Position numbers and translations under genes: made by a program. A DNA stretch of 64,000 nt, from positions 54,989-118,988 of the forward strand of contig NZ_JABFDI010000014.1 of the NCBI RefSeq assembly GCF_013403915.1, read 5' to 3'. The notes below the pieces were generated by a model. That model searched no databases. It had not been told where the DNA came from and was given only the letters and a program-made list of their open reading frames with translations. The stretch is from Winogradskyella pacifica. Lineage in GTDB: Bacteria; Bacteroidota; Bacteroidia; Flavobacteriales; Flavobacteriaceae. Below, piece after piece: positions 26,898-34,576 of this stretch. Each line of letters opens with the position of its first letter. Position 1 is the first letter of the stretch.

Positions 26898-27914
26898 ATG
26901 CCAAAACCAAAACACATACTCGTCCTTAGGTTTTCTGCAATGGGAGACGTGGCTATGACAGTTCCTGTTTTGCGAGCACTTTCAGCACAATATCCCGAAT
27001 TAAAAATCACAGTAGTTACCAGAGCATTTTTCAGACCTTTTTTTAAAGATTTAGAAAATGTAAGCTTCTATGAGGCGGATTTAAAAGGGGAACACAAAGG
27101 CGTTTTAGGACTTTATAAACTGTCTAAGGAATTAAAAAAACTTCGCTTTGATGCGGTTGCAGACCTACACAATGTACTGCGTAGTAAAATCTTAAAATTA
27201 TTTTTCTTCGGAAAAAAAGTAATCCAATTAAATAAAGGTAGAGCCGAAAAGAAAGCACTAACATCAGGTGCATCTTTTAAGCAACTAAAAACCACACACC
27301 AGCGTTATGCTGATGTTTTTGAAGATTTAGGTTTTACGGTTGATTTATCTAATCCAACATTTCCAAAACCAAAGACTTTAACTGAGAAGCTAAATGCTTT
27401 TATTTCAAACAAAAGCTTCAAAACTATAGGCATTGCTCCTTTCGCGGCACATCAAAGTAAAATGTATCCTTTAGAGCAAATGGAAACTGTAATTGAAGAG
27501 CTTTCTAAAGACTATAATGTTGTTTTATTTGGAGGTGGTGCTAAAGAAGTAGAGCTTTTAAATCAGCTTGAAATAAAATACACTAACGTAAAATCCGTTG
27601 CAGGAGAATTGAATTTAGAGGAAGAATTAATTCTTATTTCAAATTTAGATCTCATGCTAGCTATGGATTCTGGTAATTCACATATGGCGGCAATGTTGGG
27701 CAAAAAAGTAATTACAATTTGGGGTGTAACACATCCTTTTGCTGGGTTTGCACCCTTTAATCAACCTATAGATTTTGCGCTTACGGCAAATAGAGATCAG
27801 TTCCCATTAATACCAACATCTATTTACGGCAATAAATTCCCAGAAGGTTACGAGAAGGCGGCGAGTAGTGTTTCTGAAGCGGTAATCGTTTCAAAAATTA
27901 AAGCGGTTATATAG
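26898..27914 (+). CDS. Glycosyltransferase family 9 (heptosyltransferase-like)
   Basis: The 338 residues have the GT9 pattern: ILVLRFSAMGDVAMTVPVLR at the N-terminus, then IGIAPFAAHQSKMYP, VVLFGGGAKEVELL, and LMLAMDSGNSHMAAMLGKK (about residues 253-271) with the donor-site Asp/Ser. The family transfers heptose or related sugars onto lipopolysaccharide core. The frame is open to a TTG at 26886, but that lies in the palindromic repeat, so the ATG at 26898 was chosen. Confidence 0.9.
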   Translation: MPKPKHILVLRFSAMGDVAMTVPVLRALSAQYPELKITVVTRAFFRPFFKDLENVSFYEADLKGEHKGVLGLYKLSKELKKLRFDAVADLHNVLRSKILKLFFFGKKVIQLNKGRAEKKALTSGASFKQLKTTHQRYADVFEDLGFTVDLSNPTFPKPKTLTEKLNAFISNKSFKTIGIAPFAAHQSKMYPLEQMETVIEELSKDYNVVLFGGGAKEVELLNQLEIKYTNVKSVAGELNLEEELILISNLDLMLAMDSGNSHMAAMLGKKVITIWGVTHPFAGFAPFNQPIDFALTANRDQFPLIPTSIYGNKFPEGYEKAASSVSEAVIVSKIKAVI

Positions 27915-27939
27915 AATTAGAATCGTCTCAATACAATTT

Positions 27940-28030
27940 TATCTTGCATCAAAAATCACGCGAAGTGACATTATTTCTTTTAGATATCTATAAGTCAGTT
28001 CGAGTGTAGAATTTTGTATCGCGAACCTAT
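27940..28030. repeat. Noncoding region resembling dispersed flavobacterial repeats
   Basis: This stretch contains CAGTTCGAGTGTAGAATTTT and GTATCGCGAACC segments of the kind scattered between genes in flavobacterial genomes, judged from memory. No open frame or stable long stem is present. A second related copy is not seen in this window. Confidence 0.35.
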
Positions 28031-28037
28031 CGAAAAT

Positions 28038-28077
28038 AAAAAGACCTATCAGAATTTTAATTCTGATAGGTCTTTTT
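28038..28077. terminator. Strong bidirectional terminator
   Basis: A perfect 19-bp inverted repeat (left arm AAAAAGACCTATCAGAATT, 2-nt loop) has A and T tracts on its outer sides. It stands between the convergent GT9 and oxidoreductase genes. Confidence 0.92.
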
Positions 28078-28120
28078 GTCTTAAATCTAAAAGCGAAGCG
28101 ATCTAGATTCTTGGTTCTTT

Positions 28121-29179
28121 TTAAACATCATCATAATCAACAGCAACAGTAGCCGAAGTAGGATGCGCTTGGCAAGTCAATATTAAACCTTGAGCAACTT
28201 CGCTATCCGTTAAAATATTATTCTGACGCATCTCTGCTGTACCCTCAGTAAGTTTTGCAATACAACTACTACAAATTCCTCCTTGACAAGAATAAGGCGC
28301 GTCGATATCTTGCTTTAAAGCAGCTTCAAGAATGGTTTGTTTTTGTGACATGTTAAATTCAAACTCTTCCTCATCAACCACGACTTTAATTTTAGTTTCG
28401 CCAGAAGGTGAATCCACAGCAGCATCAGTACCGGCTTCAACAGGAGCTGTAAACAATTCAAACTTAATTGCTTTTTCTTTTACACCATTTTCAATTAATA
28501 CCTCTTTTACGGTATGAATCATTTGTTCTGGTCCACAGAGATAGAAGTTTTCAATGCTAACACCTTTGTACTTATTTTTTACGATGAGGTTGACTGTGCT
28601 TTTTTCAATACGTCCAAATAAGGCATCGGTTTCTTGAGACTGACTGTATATAAAATGCGCATGAAAACGATTATCGTATTGTTTTTTTAGTTGCAATAAC
28701 TCATTTATAAACATAGCATCGTCCAATGTTTTATTGCCATAAACTAATATAAAGTTACTAAACGGTTCTTCTTCCAAAAGCGTTTTAGCAATACTAAGTA
28801 CTGGGGTAATTCCACTTCCAGCAACAAAGGCAGCAATAGTTCTTGTTTTGGCAGCATTAGCTTCAAATACAAAACGACCATTTGGTTCTGCAACCTCTAA
28901 GACGTCACCTGCTTTTAAGGTAGTGTTGGCATAAATAGAAAACGTTCCATTTTCAACTGCTTTTACAGCAACAGTAACGTTTCCACTATTTTGAGACGCA
29001 CAAATAGAATAATCTCTACGGATGTCTTCGCCATTAATAGTTGTTTTTAAGGTAATGTATTGTCCGGCTTTAAAGCTGAATTGTTCTTTAAGATTTTCGG
29101 GAATATCAAAGGTTATCGCAACAGAACTGTCTGTTACTTTATCTACTGATTTTATAGTGAGTGAATGAAAATGTGCCAT
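28121..29179 (-). CDS. NAD(P)H-dependent oxidoreductase with C-terminal 2Fe-2S ferredoxin domain (PaaE-like)
   Basis: The 352 residues show three domains: FAD-binding with RRDYSICAS (about 54-62), a pyridine-nucleotide domain with VAGSGITPVLSIAK and YLCGPEQMI, and a plant-type ferredoxin domain with C-x4-C-x2-C (SCQGGICSSC) and a final Cys in LILTCQA. This is the architecture of PaaE, the reductase of phenylacetyl-CoA epoxidase, and of related hydroxylase reductases. No paaABCD genes are present, so the partner is unknown. All four cluster cysteines are present. Confidence 0.9.
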   Translation of the reverse strand: MAHFHSLTIKSVDKVTDSSVAITFDIPENLKEQFSFKAGQYITLKTTINGEDIRRDYSICASQNSGNVTVAVKAVENGTFSIYANTTLKAGDVLEVAEPNGRFVFEANAAKTRTIAAFVAGSGITPVLSIAKTLLEEEPFSNFILVYGNKTLDDAMFINELLQLKKQYDNRFHAHFIYSQSQETDALFGRIEKSTVNLIVKNKYKGVSIENFYLCGPEQMIHTVKEVLIENGVKEKAIKFELFTAPVEAGTDAAVDSPSGETKIKVVVDEEEFEFNMSQKQTILEAALKQDIDAPYSCQGGICSSCIAKLTEGTAEMRQNNILTDSEVAQGLILTCQAHPTSATVAVDYDDV

Positions 29180-29195
29180 TAAAAATAATTTTTTG

Positions 29196-29203
29196 CAAAG
29201 ATA
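29196..29203 (-). promoter_or_regulatory. Putative -7 element of the oxidoreductase gene
   Basis: On the minus strand this is TATCTTTG, an exact TAnnTTTG match 17 nt before the start codon. The -33 position carries no TTG. Confidence 0.5.
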
Positions 29204-29218
29204 AACAATCTCTTACAG

Positions 29219-29275
29219 ACCTGATAGGTTTTTTTCTTGGCTAATCGTTGGTCACTGAGCGAAGACAAAGTGAGT
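29219..29275. repeat. Half copy of the palindromic element plus REP-like sequence
   Basis: ACCTGATAGGTTTTTT (29219-29234) resembles one arm of the 31-nt palindromic element. It is followed by GGTCACTGAGCGAAG and AAAGTGAG, which recall REP-like repeats common in Bacteroidota. It lies in the divergent region between the oxidoreductase and padR. Confidence 0.4.
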
Positions 29276-29312
29276 CCAATTGAAAAGCCATTAGCTTTTT
29301 TGAATATCGATC

Positions 29313-29348
29313 ATACATAAGATTCTTATACATAAGAAAATTATGTAT
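29313..29348. promoter_or_regulatory. Probable PadR operator
   Basis: ATACATAA (29328-29335) and TTATGTAT (29341-29348) form a perfect 8-bp inverted repeat with a 5-nt spacer, ending at the first base of the -7 element. ATACATAAGA also occurs as a direct repeat at 29313-29322 and 29328-29337. The ACAT...ATGT pattern is like known PadR-family operators, so autorepression is likely. Confidence 0.65.
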
Positions 29349-29355
29349 ATATTTG
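29348..29355 (+). promoter_or_regulatory. padR -7 promoter element
   Basis: TATATTTG, an exact TAnnTTTG match, ends 7 nt before the padR ATG, so the mRNA is probably leaderless. It overlaps the operator palindrome by one base, the geometry expected for repression by occlusion. Confidence 0.6.
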
Positions 29356-29362
29356 TGCTACG

Positions 29363-29695
29363 ATGAGCAATTCAAAATTATATAAAGGGAGTTTAACCAC
29401 CATCATTTTAAAGTTATTAAATGAGAACGATAAAATGTATGGTTACGAAATTACCCAAAGGGTAAAGGAATTAACTAAAGGTGAACTTAAAATCACGGAA
29501 GGTGCATTATATCCTGCGTTACATAAGTTAGAAGCCGAAGGTTTGTTAGATGTTGAGGTTGCAAAAGTAGACAACCGACTGCGTAAATATTATAAACTCA
29601 CCGAAACCGGAACTAAAGAAACCGTTAATAAGCTAGAAGAATTAGCTGAGTATATTAAAACGATGCAAGCTTTAGTGAATCCAAAGCTCGCTTAG
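29363..29695 (+). CDS. PadR family transcriptional regulator
   Basis: A winged-helix regulator of 110 residues, the size of the short PadR-s1 subfamily. The family signature is clear: GSLTTIILKLLNENDKMYGY (about 9-28), the recognition region ITEGALYPALHKLEAEGLL (about 44-62), and a wing with RLRKYYKLTETG. The C-terminal helix is the dimerisation element. It heads an operon of membrane proteins and an ABC transporter and is likely controlled by its own operator at 29313-29348. The inducing signal is unknown. Confidence 0.93.
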   Translation: MSNSKLYKGSLTTIILKLLNENDKMYGYEITQRVKELTKGELKITEGALYPALHKLEAEGLLDVEVAKVDNRLRKYYKLTETGTKETVNKLEELAEYIKTMQALVNPKLA

Positions 29696-29726
29696 ACCTA
29701 GAACGTCTAATGAATTTATTGCTTAT

Positions 29727-29753
29727 CCTGCAGGGTTTCAAAAACCTTGTAGG
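29727..29753. repeat. Palindromic intergenic element, copy 2
   Basis: An imperfect palindrome (CCTGCAGGGTTT then AAAAACCTTGTAGG) of the same design as 26856-26886. It sits between padR and the first membrane protein gene, within the presumed operon. Confidence 0.75.
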
Positions 29754-29767
29754 TATTAAAACTTAAA

Positions 29768-30415
29768 ATGAAACTAACCAAAGAACAAATACAATTTATA
29801 GATACTTACTTAGAGAATTCTGATGTGGTTTTTGCAGATATAAGAATGGAAATGGTAGATCATGTCGCATCAGATATTGAATCTAGAATGCAGGCGAGTA
29901 CGACTAACGATTTCTATAATGTGTTTAAAGGTTATATGGTTCAGAACAAGGCTAAACTATTGAAGGATAACAGACAATTTTTAAAGTCTGCTGATATAAA
30001 AATATGGAGGGCATTTTTAAAAGAATTTTTAAATCCATTAACATTGCTGATTTTTTTAGCGTCTTTTGGCGGGTTTTACTTTTTGTATTCAAATTTCAAT
30101 ATAGAAACGTTTAGGTTAATTATTTCTTATGTTCCATTAATTGGATTATCGGGGTTTCTGTTAACTTATGTTGTTTATCACAAAGTGAAAAATCTCAAAC
30201 GATTTTCGGTCGTAGAACGTTTAGCTATGCCATTTTTGGTGTTTTATCAAATACCCAATATTATTTTTAATTTTAGCTACCAAGCTAAAAATTTAGCGAC
30301 TGTACTTTGGATTCTCGGAATTGTAAGTATAGTTTTAACTTTAATGTTGGTCTTGGTTCGTGTTAGCATAAAATTATTTAAGAGTTACGAAAAGCAATAT
30401 AAAACTCTAGCATAA
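29768..30415 (+). CDS. PadR-operon membrane protein 1 (HAAS-like N-terminus)
   Basis: The 215 residues have a helical cytoplasmic N-terminal domain of about 95 residues followed by four predicted membrane helices (about 96-111, 117-138, 155-172, 178-199). The N-terminus, MKLTKEQIQFIDTYL then DIRMEMVDHVASDIE, is shared with the next two proteins. The acidic DH-x3-DIE pattern resembles HAAS domains that accompany PadR regulators in Firmicutes; this assignment is inference. The function is unknown. Confidence 0.75.
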   Translation: MKLTKEQIQFIDTYLENSDVVFADIRMEMVDHVASDIESRMQASTTNDFYNVFKGYMVQNKAKLLKDNRQFLKSADIKIWRAFLKEFLNPLTLLIFLASFGGFYFLYSNFNIETFRLIISYVPLIGLSGFLLTYVVYHKVKNLKRFSVVERLAMPFLVFYQIPNIIFNFSYQAKNLATVLWILGIVSIVLTLMLVLVRVSIKLFKSYEKQYKTLA

Positions 30416-30429
30416 CCTAAATAGAAGGA

Positions 30430-30460
30430 GACCTAGCGGGTTTTTAAAACCTAGCAGGTC
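30430..30460. repeat. Palindromic intergenic element, copy 3
   Basis: A 31-nt element with outer arms GACCTAGC / near-complementary GCAGGTC and inner GGTTTTTAAAACC. It lies between membrane protein genes 1 and 2 of the PadR operon. Confidence 0.8.
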
Positions 30461-30476
30461 TAAAAGTGAATTAACA

Positions 30477-31199
30477 ATGAAACTAACCAAAGCAGAAATA
30501 CAATTCATAGACAATTACCTCATTAAAAACGAGGTAAAATACTGGGATGTGCGTTTAGAATTGTTAGATCATATTGTTTCTGCCGTTGAAGATAAAATAA
30601 CGAATGAAGGTGTTTCTTTTAATGAAGCCTTACTCGATGTTCATAGCGGCTTTGGTAATCAGTTTATTGAATTTGGTGTTTCTAAAGACAAGATTTTTGA
30701 AAAAGGATTGTATCAGAGCAATACTGGTTTTAAGAAGTTTATTAAACAAAAGCAAAAAGAAATTGGGAGGAAACATCGAAAGGCATATTGGAAAACATTT
30801 TTACCTTTTATTTCTTCGATTAGGTTTTTTATAGAATTACTAGTGCTAACAATAGTAACTCTCATAGCTTATCAATACAGTATTAAAGCGGGACTCTTTG
30901 TAGCTATGTCAGGAATAATTATTACTGAATTTACTAAATTATTTTATGGTGGTTTAAAAAAGTTTAAAACTAAATCGCTGAACATGCAACTAGCAGTATC
31001 ATCATCGCTATTATTAACTCAAATGCCATATTGGTTAATTATGCTTTTTAATTGGCATTATGAAGGCCTTGAAATGAAACCGTATTATATCTTATTTATT
31101 CTTTTTGCTTTACTATTTGTATTTAGTAGACATAGTTTAAATAACTTTATTAAAATCTATAATATTTACAATGAACGTTATCAGCTTTTAACAACATGA
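30477..31199 (+). CDS. PadR-operon membrane protein 2 (HAAS-like N-terminus)
   Basis: A paralogue of the preceding protein, 240 residues. The N-terminal signature is MKLTKAEIQFIDNYL, DVRLELLDHIVSAVE and SFNEALLDVHSGFG. It is followed by a basic linker (IKQKQKEIGRKHRKAYWK) and four membrane helices. The basic linker just before the first helix fits a cytoplasmic N-terminus. It overlaps the next gene by 4 nt (ATGA), implying coupled translation. The function is unknown. Confidence 0.75.
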   Translation: MKLTKAEIQFIDNYLIKNEVKYWDVRLELLDHIVSAVEDKITNEGVSFNEALLDVHSGFGNQFIEFGVSKDKIFEKGLYQSNTGFKKFIKQKQKEIGRKHRKAYWKTFLPFISSIRFFIELLVLTIVTLIAYQYSIKAGLFVAMSGIIITEFTKLFYGGLKKFKTKSLNMQLAVSSSLLLTQMPYWLIMLFNWHYEGLEMKPYYILFILFALLFVFSRHSLNNFIKIYNIYNERYQLLTT

Positions 31200-31885
31200 A
31201 ACTCACCGAATACCAAATACAAGACCTCTACGCTTTTACAAGGCAACATTTTGTAGAGCACTACGACTTACAAACCGAACTCGTAGATCATTTAGCGAAT
31301 GATATAGAGCAACAATGGCAACAGCAACCTAAACTCAGTTTTGAAGACGCTAAAAACAAAGCCTTCAAAAAATTCGGAATTTTTGGTTTTATGGATGCCA
31401 TTGACCAAAAAGCGAAAGCCATGAATAAGCGTTATATGCGTTACATGTGGACAGAACTTAAGAAATGGTTTGAGTTGCCACAAATTATTTCAACTATTGC
31501 CTTGTTTTTATTGTTTTACATCACGTTTTCAACAGTGTATATAGCAACTTTAGCTTTAGTTTTCTTTGGGATTATAACAGTTTGGTGTACTTATAAAAGT
31601 ATTCAACTTAATAGGCAGTTTAGACGCAGAAAAGAGCTTTCTAACAAAAAATGGATGTTGGAAGAAATGATCTTTAAACAAGCCGGAAGTACCATGTTTA
31701 TATTTATGTCTCAATTATTTAATGTGTATAAAATACCAGAGAATTATGGAGGTAACACTTATTTTTTAGTGTTGTTCTCTTTAGCATTTACAGTTATCGC
31801 TTTGGTTAATTATATTAGCTTAGAAGTGATTCCGAACAAAGCCGAAAAACTGCTAAATGAAACTTATCCAGAATTTAGTTTGTAA
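31196..31885 (+). CDS. PadR-operon membrane protein 3 (HAAS-like N-terminus)
   Basis: The third paralogue, 229 residues, starts MKLTEYQIQDLYAFT with DLQTELVDHLANDIEQQW and SFEDAKNKAFKKFG, the most HAAS-like of the three. A basic segment (KAMNKRYMRYMW) leads into four membrane helices at about 95-210. Position and shared signature tie the three proteins to PadR and the downstream transporter. One possibility is that they sense membrane state or form transporter accessory subunits (inference). Confidence 0.75.
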   Translation: MKLTEYQIQDLYAFTRQHFVEHYDLQTELVDHLANDIEQQWQQQPKLSFEDAKNKAFKKFGIFGFMDAIDQKAKAMNKRYMRYMWTELKKWFELPQIISTIALFLLFYITFSTVYIATLALVFFGIITVWCTYKSIQLNRQFRRRKELSNKKWMLEEMIFKQAGSTMFIFMSQLFNVYKIPENYGGNTYFLVLFSLAFTVIALVNYISLEVIPNKAEKLLNETYPEFSL

Positions 31886-31936
31886 CAAATTTCTGTTTTT
31901 TCGTACTTATCACATAAACCAACCCTTCATTACATT

Positions 31937-33415
31937 ATGATAAAACATTTTCTCAATCTCGAATGGAAACAATATTTTCGTTCGTCGTATTGGCAGAAAA
32001 ATATAGCTATCAATATCTTAATGGTATTTTTTGCACTTTATTTTGTTGCCATGTTTTTAGGCTTAGGATTCGGCCTTCTTTTTATTCTTAAAGAAATGTA
32101 CCCTGAGCAAGACCCATTTGTAGCAGCCAATGGATTTTTGTTTTACTGGATTATTGGCGATTTATTAATGCGTTTCTTTTTGCAAAAATTACCAGTAATG
32201 AGTGTAAAACCTTTGCTAACACTTCCTATTAAACGATCTACTGTTGTTAACTATGTACTAGGAAAATCAGCATTGTCATTTTTTAATTTTTTACCACTAT
32301 TTGCCATCATACCGTTTAGTATAATGTTAATAGGAGATGGGTATGTCGCTTCGGAAATTTTAATTTGGATGTTTGCGCTGATTATTACAGTACTGATTAT
32401 TAATTTTTTAAATTTTATAATCGAAGCCTTTTCTGCAGAATCAGAATTGTCATTTTTACCTATAATCGTGGTGGTTAGTGTTTTATTTGGTTTAAATTAT
32501 TTTGAAATTGTACCAATGACAACATTAATAGGAAGCGGATTTTTGGGCATTGCGAATAATCTAATTCTTATTTTAATTCCAATCGCAATTTTAGCATTGT
32601 GCTATGGTTTCAACTTTAAAACCTTAAGAAAGAAACTGTATTTGGACAGCTCATTAAAAACTAAAGTTACCGAAGTTAATGCTTCAGACTTATCGTGGAC
32701 AGAGCGTTTTGGTGATATTGCACCATTTATGAAACTCGATTTAAAACTCATTTGGAGAAATAAACGTACCAAATCAATGGCCATGTTATTATTGATTGGT
32801 GTGCTTTACGGTTTGTTTTTCTATCCACAGCCTATGTATAGAGAAATGACCTTTATGTCAGCATTTATTGGGATATTCTCTACGGGATTTTTCCTCATCA
32901 ACTTTGGGCAATTCATTCCGGCTTGGGATAGTGGTTATTACAAACTTTTAATGAGCCAGAATATTAAATACGAGCAATATTTACGTTCAAAATTTATCCT
33001 TATGGTGATTAGTGTTGTACTCCTTTTTGTGTTGGGAATTCCTTATGTGTATTTCGGATATAAAATTTTAATCGCACATTTTGCAGCAGCCATTTACAAT
33101 ATTGGTGTAAATACCCATGTGATACTTTGGGGAGGATCCTTCAACCGTAAAAAAATAGATTTAGATAAAAAAGCAGCTTTTAATTATCAGGGTACAGGTG
33201 CTGTGCAATGGCTTATAGGTATACCGCTAATGTTGGTGCCAATGGGTCTGTTTGGACTTGTAAATTGGCTGGCTGGATTTAGTGCTGCAATAGCCTTATT
33301 AATCGTTCTTGGGGTTTTAGGAATAGTTTTTCATAAAAAATTAATGAAAGGCATTACTAAAAAATATAGCGATTCAAAATACAAAATGATTGACGCCTTT
33401 AGTCAAGATAACTAA
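31937..33415 (+). CDS. DUF5687 family protein (ABC-2-like permease)
   Basis: A multi-span protein of 492 residues with about 11-12 membrane helices, starting MIKHFLNLEWKQYFRSSYWQ, the entry motif of DUF5687. A cytoplasmic segment at about 225-275 (including MKLDLKLIWRNKRTKSMAM) splits two membrane bundles, as in duplicated ABC-2 permeases. It is followed after 14 nt by an ABC ATPase, so it is very likely its membrane partner. The substrate is unknown. Confidence 0.85.
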   Translation: MIKHFLNLEWKQYFRSSYWQKNIAINILMVFFALYFVAMFLGLGFGLLFILKEMYPEQDPFVAANGFLFYWIIGDLLMRFFLQKLPVMSVKPLLTLPIKRSTVVNYVLGKSALSFFNFLPLFAIIPFSIMLIGDGYVASEILIWMFALIITVLIINFLNFIIEAFSAESELSFLPIIVVVSVLFGLNYFEIVPMTTLIGSGFLGIANNLILILIPIAILALCYGFNFKTLRKKLYLDSSLKTKVTEVNASDLSWTERFGDIAPFMKLDLKLIWRNKRTKSMAMLLLIGVLYGLFFYPQPMYREMTFMSAFIGIFSTGFFLINFGQFIPAWDSGYYKLLMSQNIKYEQYLRSKFILMVISVVLLFVLGIPYVYFGYKILIAHFAAAIYNIGVNTHVILWGGSFNRKKIDLDKKAAFNYQGTGAVQWLIGIPLMLVPMGLFGLVNWLAGFSAAIALLIVLGVLGIVFHKKLMKGITKKYSDSKYKMIDAFSQDN

Positions 33416-33429
33416 TAATACATCTCATC

Positions 33430-34152
33430 ATGATATATACAAAAGACCTTTCAAAAACATATAATGGAACAACTGTTCTTAATATCGAAGAATTAACCAT
33501 CCCTAAAGGCCAAAGTTTTGGTTTAGTAGGAAATAATGGAGCCGGAAAAACAACCTATTTCAGTTTGTTACTCGATTTAATTAAACCAACCACTGGAAAC
33601 ATTACCAGCAACAATGTTGTTGTAGATGAAAGTGAAGATTGGAAACCATTTACATCATCGTTTATAGATGAAAGCTTTTTAATCGGCTATTTAACGCCAG
33701 AAGAATATTTCTATTTTATAGGGGAACTTCGTGGTCAGAATAAAGCAGATGTTGATGCTTTAACATCTAAGTTTGAAGATTTTTTCAACGGTGAAATCAT
33801 TGGTAAGAAAAAATACTTAAGAGATTTAAGTAAAGGAAACCAAAAGAAAGCCGGAATTGTAGCAGCACTTATTGGGAATCCGGAAGTGATAATTTTAGAC
33901 GAACCTTTCGCTAACTTAGATCCAACGACTCAAATTAGATTAAAACAAATCATAAAAGATTTAGCCGAAAAACAAGGGGTTACTGTTTTAGTATCTAGTC
34001 ACGATTTAATGCATGTTACAGATGTTTGTGAGCGTATTGTTGTCTTAGAAAAAGGAAACGTGATTAAAGATTTAGAAACTAACCCTGCTACATTAAAAGA
34101 ATTAGAAGCGCATTTTGCAAGTGGAGCTGTGGTTTCACAAGAAGAAGAATAA
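33430..34152 (+). CDS. ABC transporter ATP-binding protein
   Basis: The 240 residues have Walker A GNNGAGKTT (about 35-43), a signature motif in the degenerate form LSKGNQKK (canonical LSGGQ), Walker B EVIILDEPFANLD (about 155-167) and the H-loop SSHD. It resembles export-type ABC-2 ATPases. With the DUF5687 permease it closes the PadR operon, and a strong hairpin follows at 34267. Confidence 0.95.
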   Translation: MIYTKDLSKTYNGTTVLNIEELTIPKGQSFGLVGNNGAGKTTYFSLLLDLIKPTTGNITSNNVVVDESEDWKPFTSSFIDESFLIGYLTPEEYFYFIGELRGQNKADVDALTSKFEDFFNGEIIGKKKYLRDLSKGNQKKAGIVAALIGNPEVIILDEPFANLDPTTQIRLKQIIKDLAEKQGVTVLVSSHDLMHVTDVCERIVVLEKGNVIKDLETNPATLKELEAHFASGAVVSQEEE

Positions 34153-34266
34153 AAATAGAGTAAATTGAAATCCGTAAGATTGCTATGTAGAGGCAATTCG
34201 GGAGTTGTGCGTATCACGTGCAATTTATTTGTGATAGCAAAGTATTATTGATTTTGAAAACAATTC

Positions 34267-34303
34267 AAATTGGCATGAAATTCATTTTCATGCCAATTTT
34301 TTT
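34267..34303 (+). terminator. Terminator after the PadR/ABC operon
   Basis: A 14-bp perfect stem (AAATTGGCATGAAA, 5-nt loop, complementary arm) is followed by a T7 run. It lies 115 nt after the ATPase stop. Confidence 0.88.
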
Positions 34304-34576
34304 ATGCAAGATTAGGTCTTTACGTCTCTGCCACTTTGCGTGAATATTTTTTTTTAATTTATCTAATAATCCCAAACAAACCACAATCAAGTCTTTATTC
34401 TTGATTCTAACAGCGAAGGGATTTAATATCTTCTAAAATTCAGCTTCAAATTCAAAAAGATCCTTATTTTTACCACATAACACACTAAACAGGGTGTTTT
34501 TAAGTTATCTATTATACTAATTTAGTGTTGAAATATTTTAATATTCAATTGGTATTAATTTAAATAGAATCAACGT
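34304..34576. other. Noncoding leader region before sprE
   Basis: No gene is seen. The first part contains TCTTTACGTCTCTGCC and ACTTTGCGTGAA, degenerate repeats of a type scattered in flavobacterial genomes. The rest is A/T-rich and presumably carries the sprE promoter, but no full TTG/TAnnTTTG pair was found; AACGTTTG (34572-34579) differs by one base and overlaps the start codon. Confidence 0.5.
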
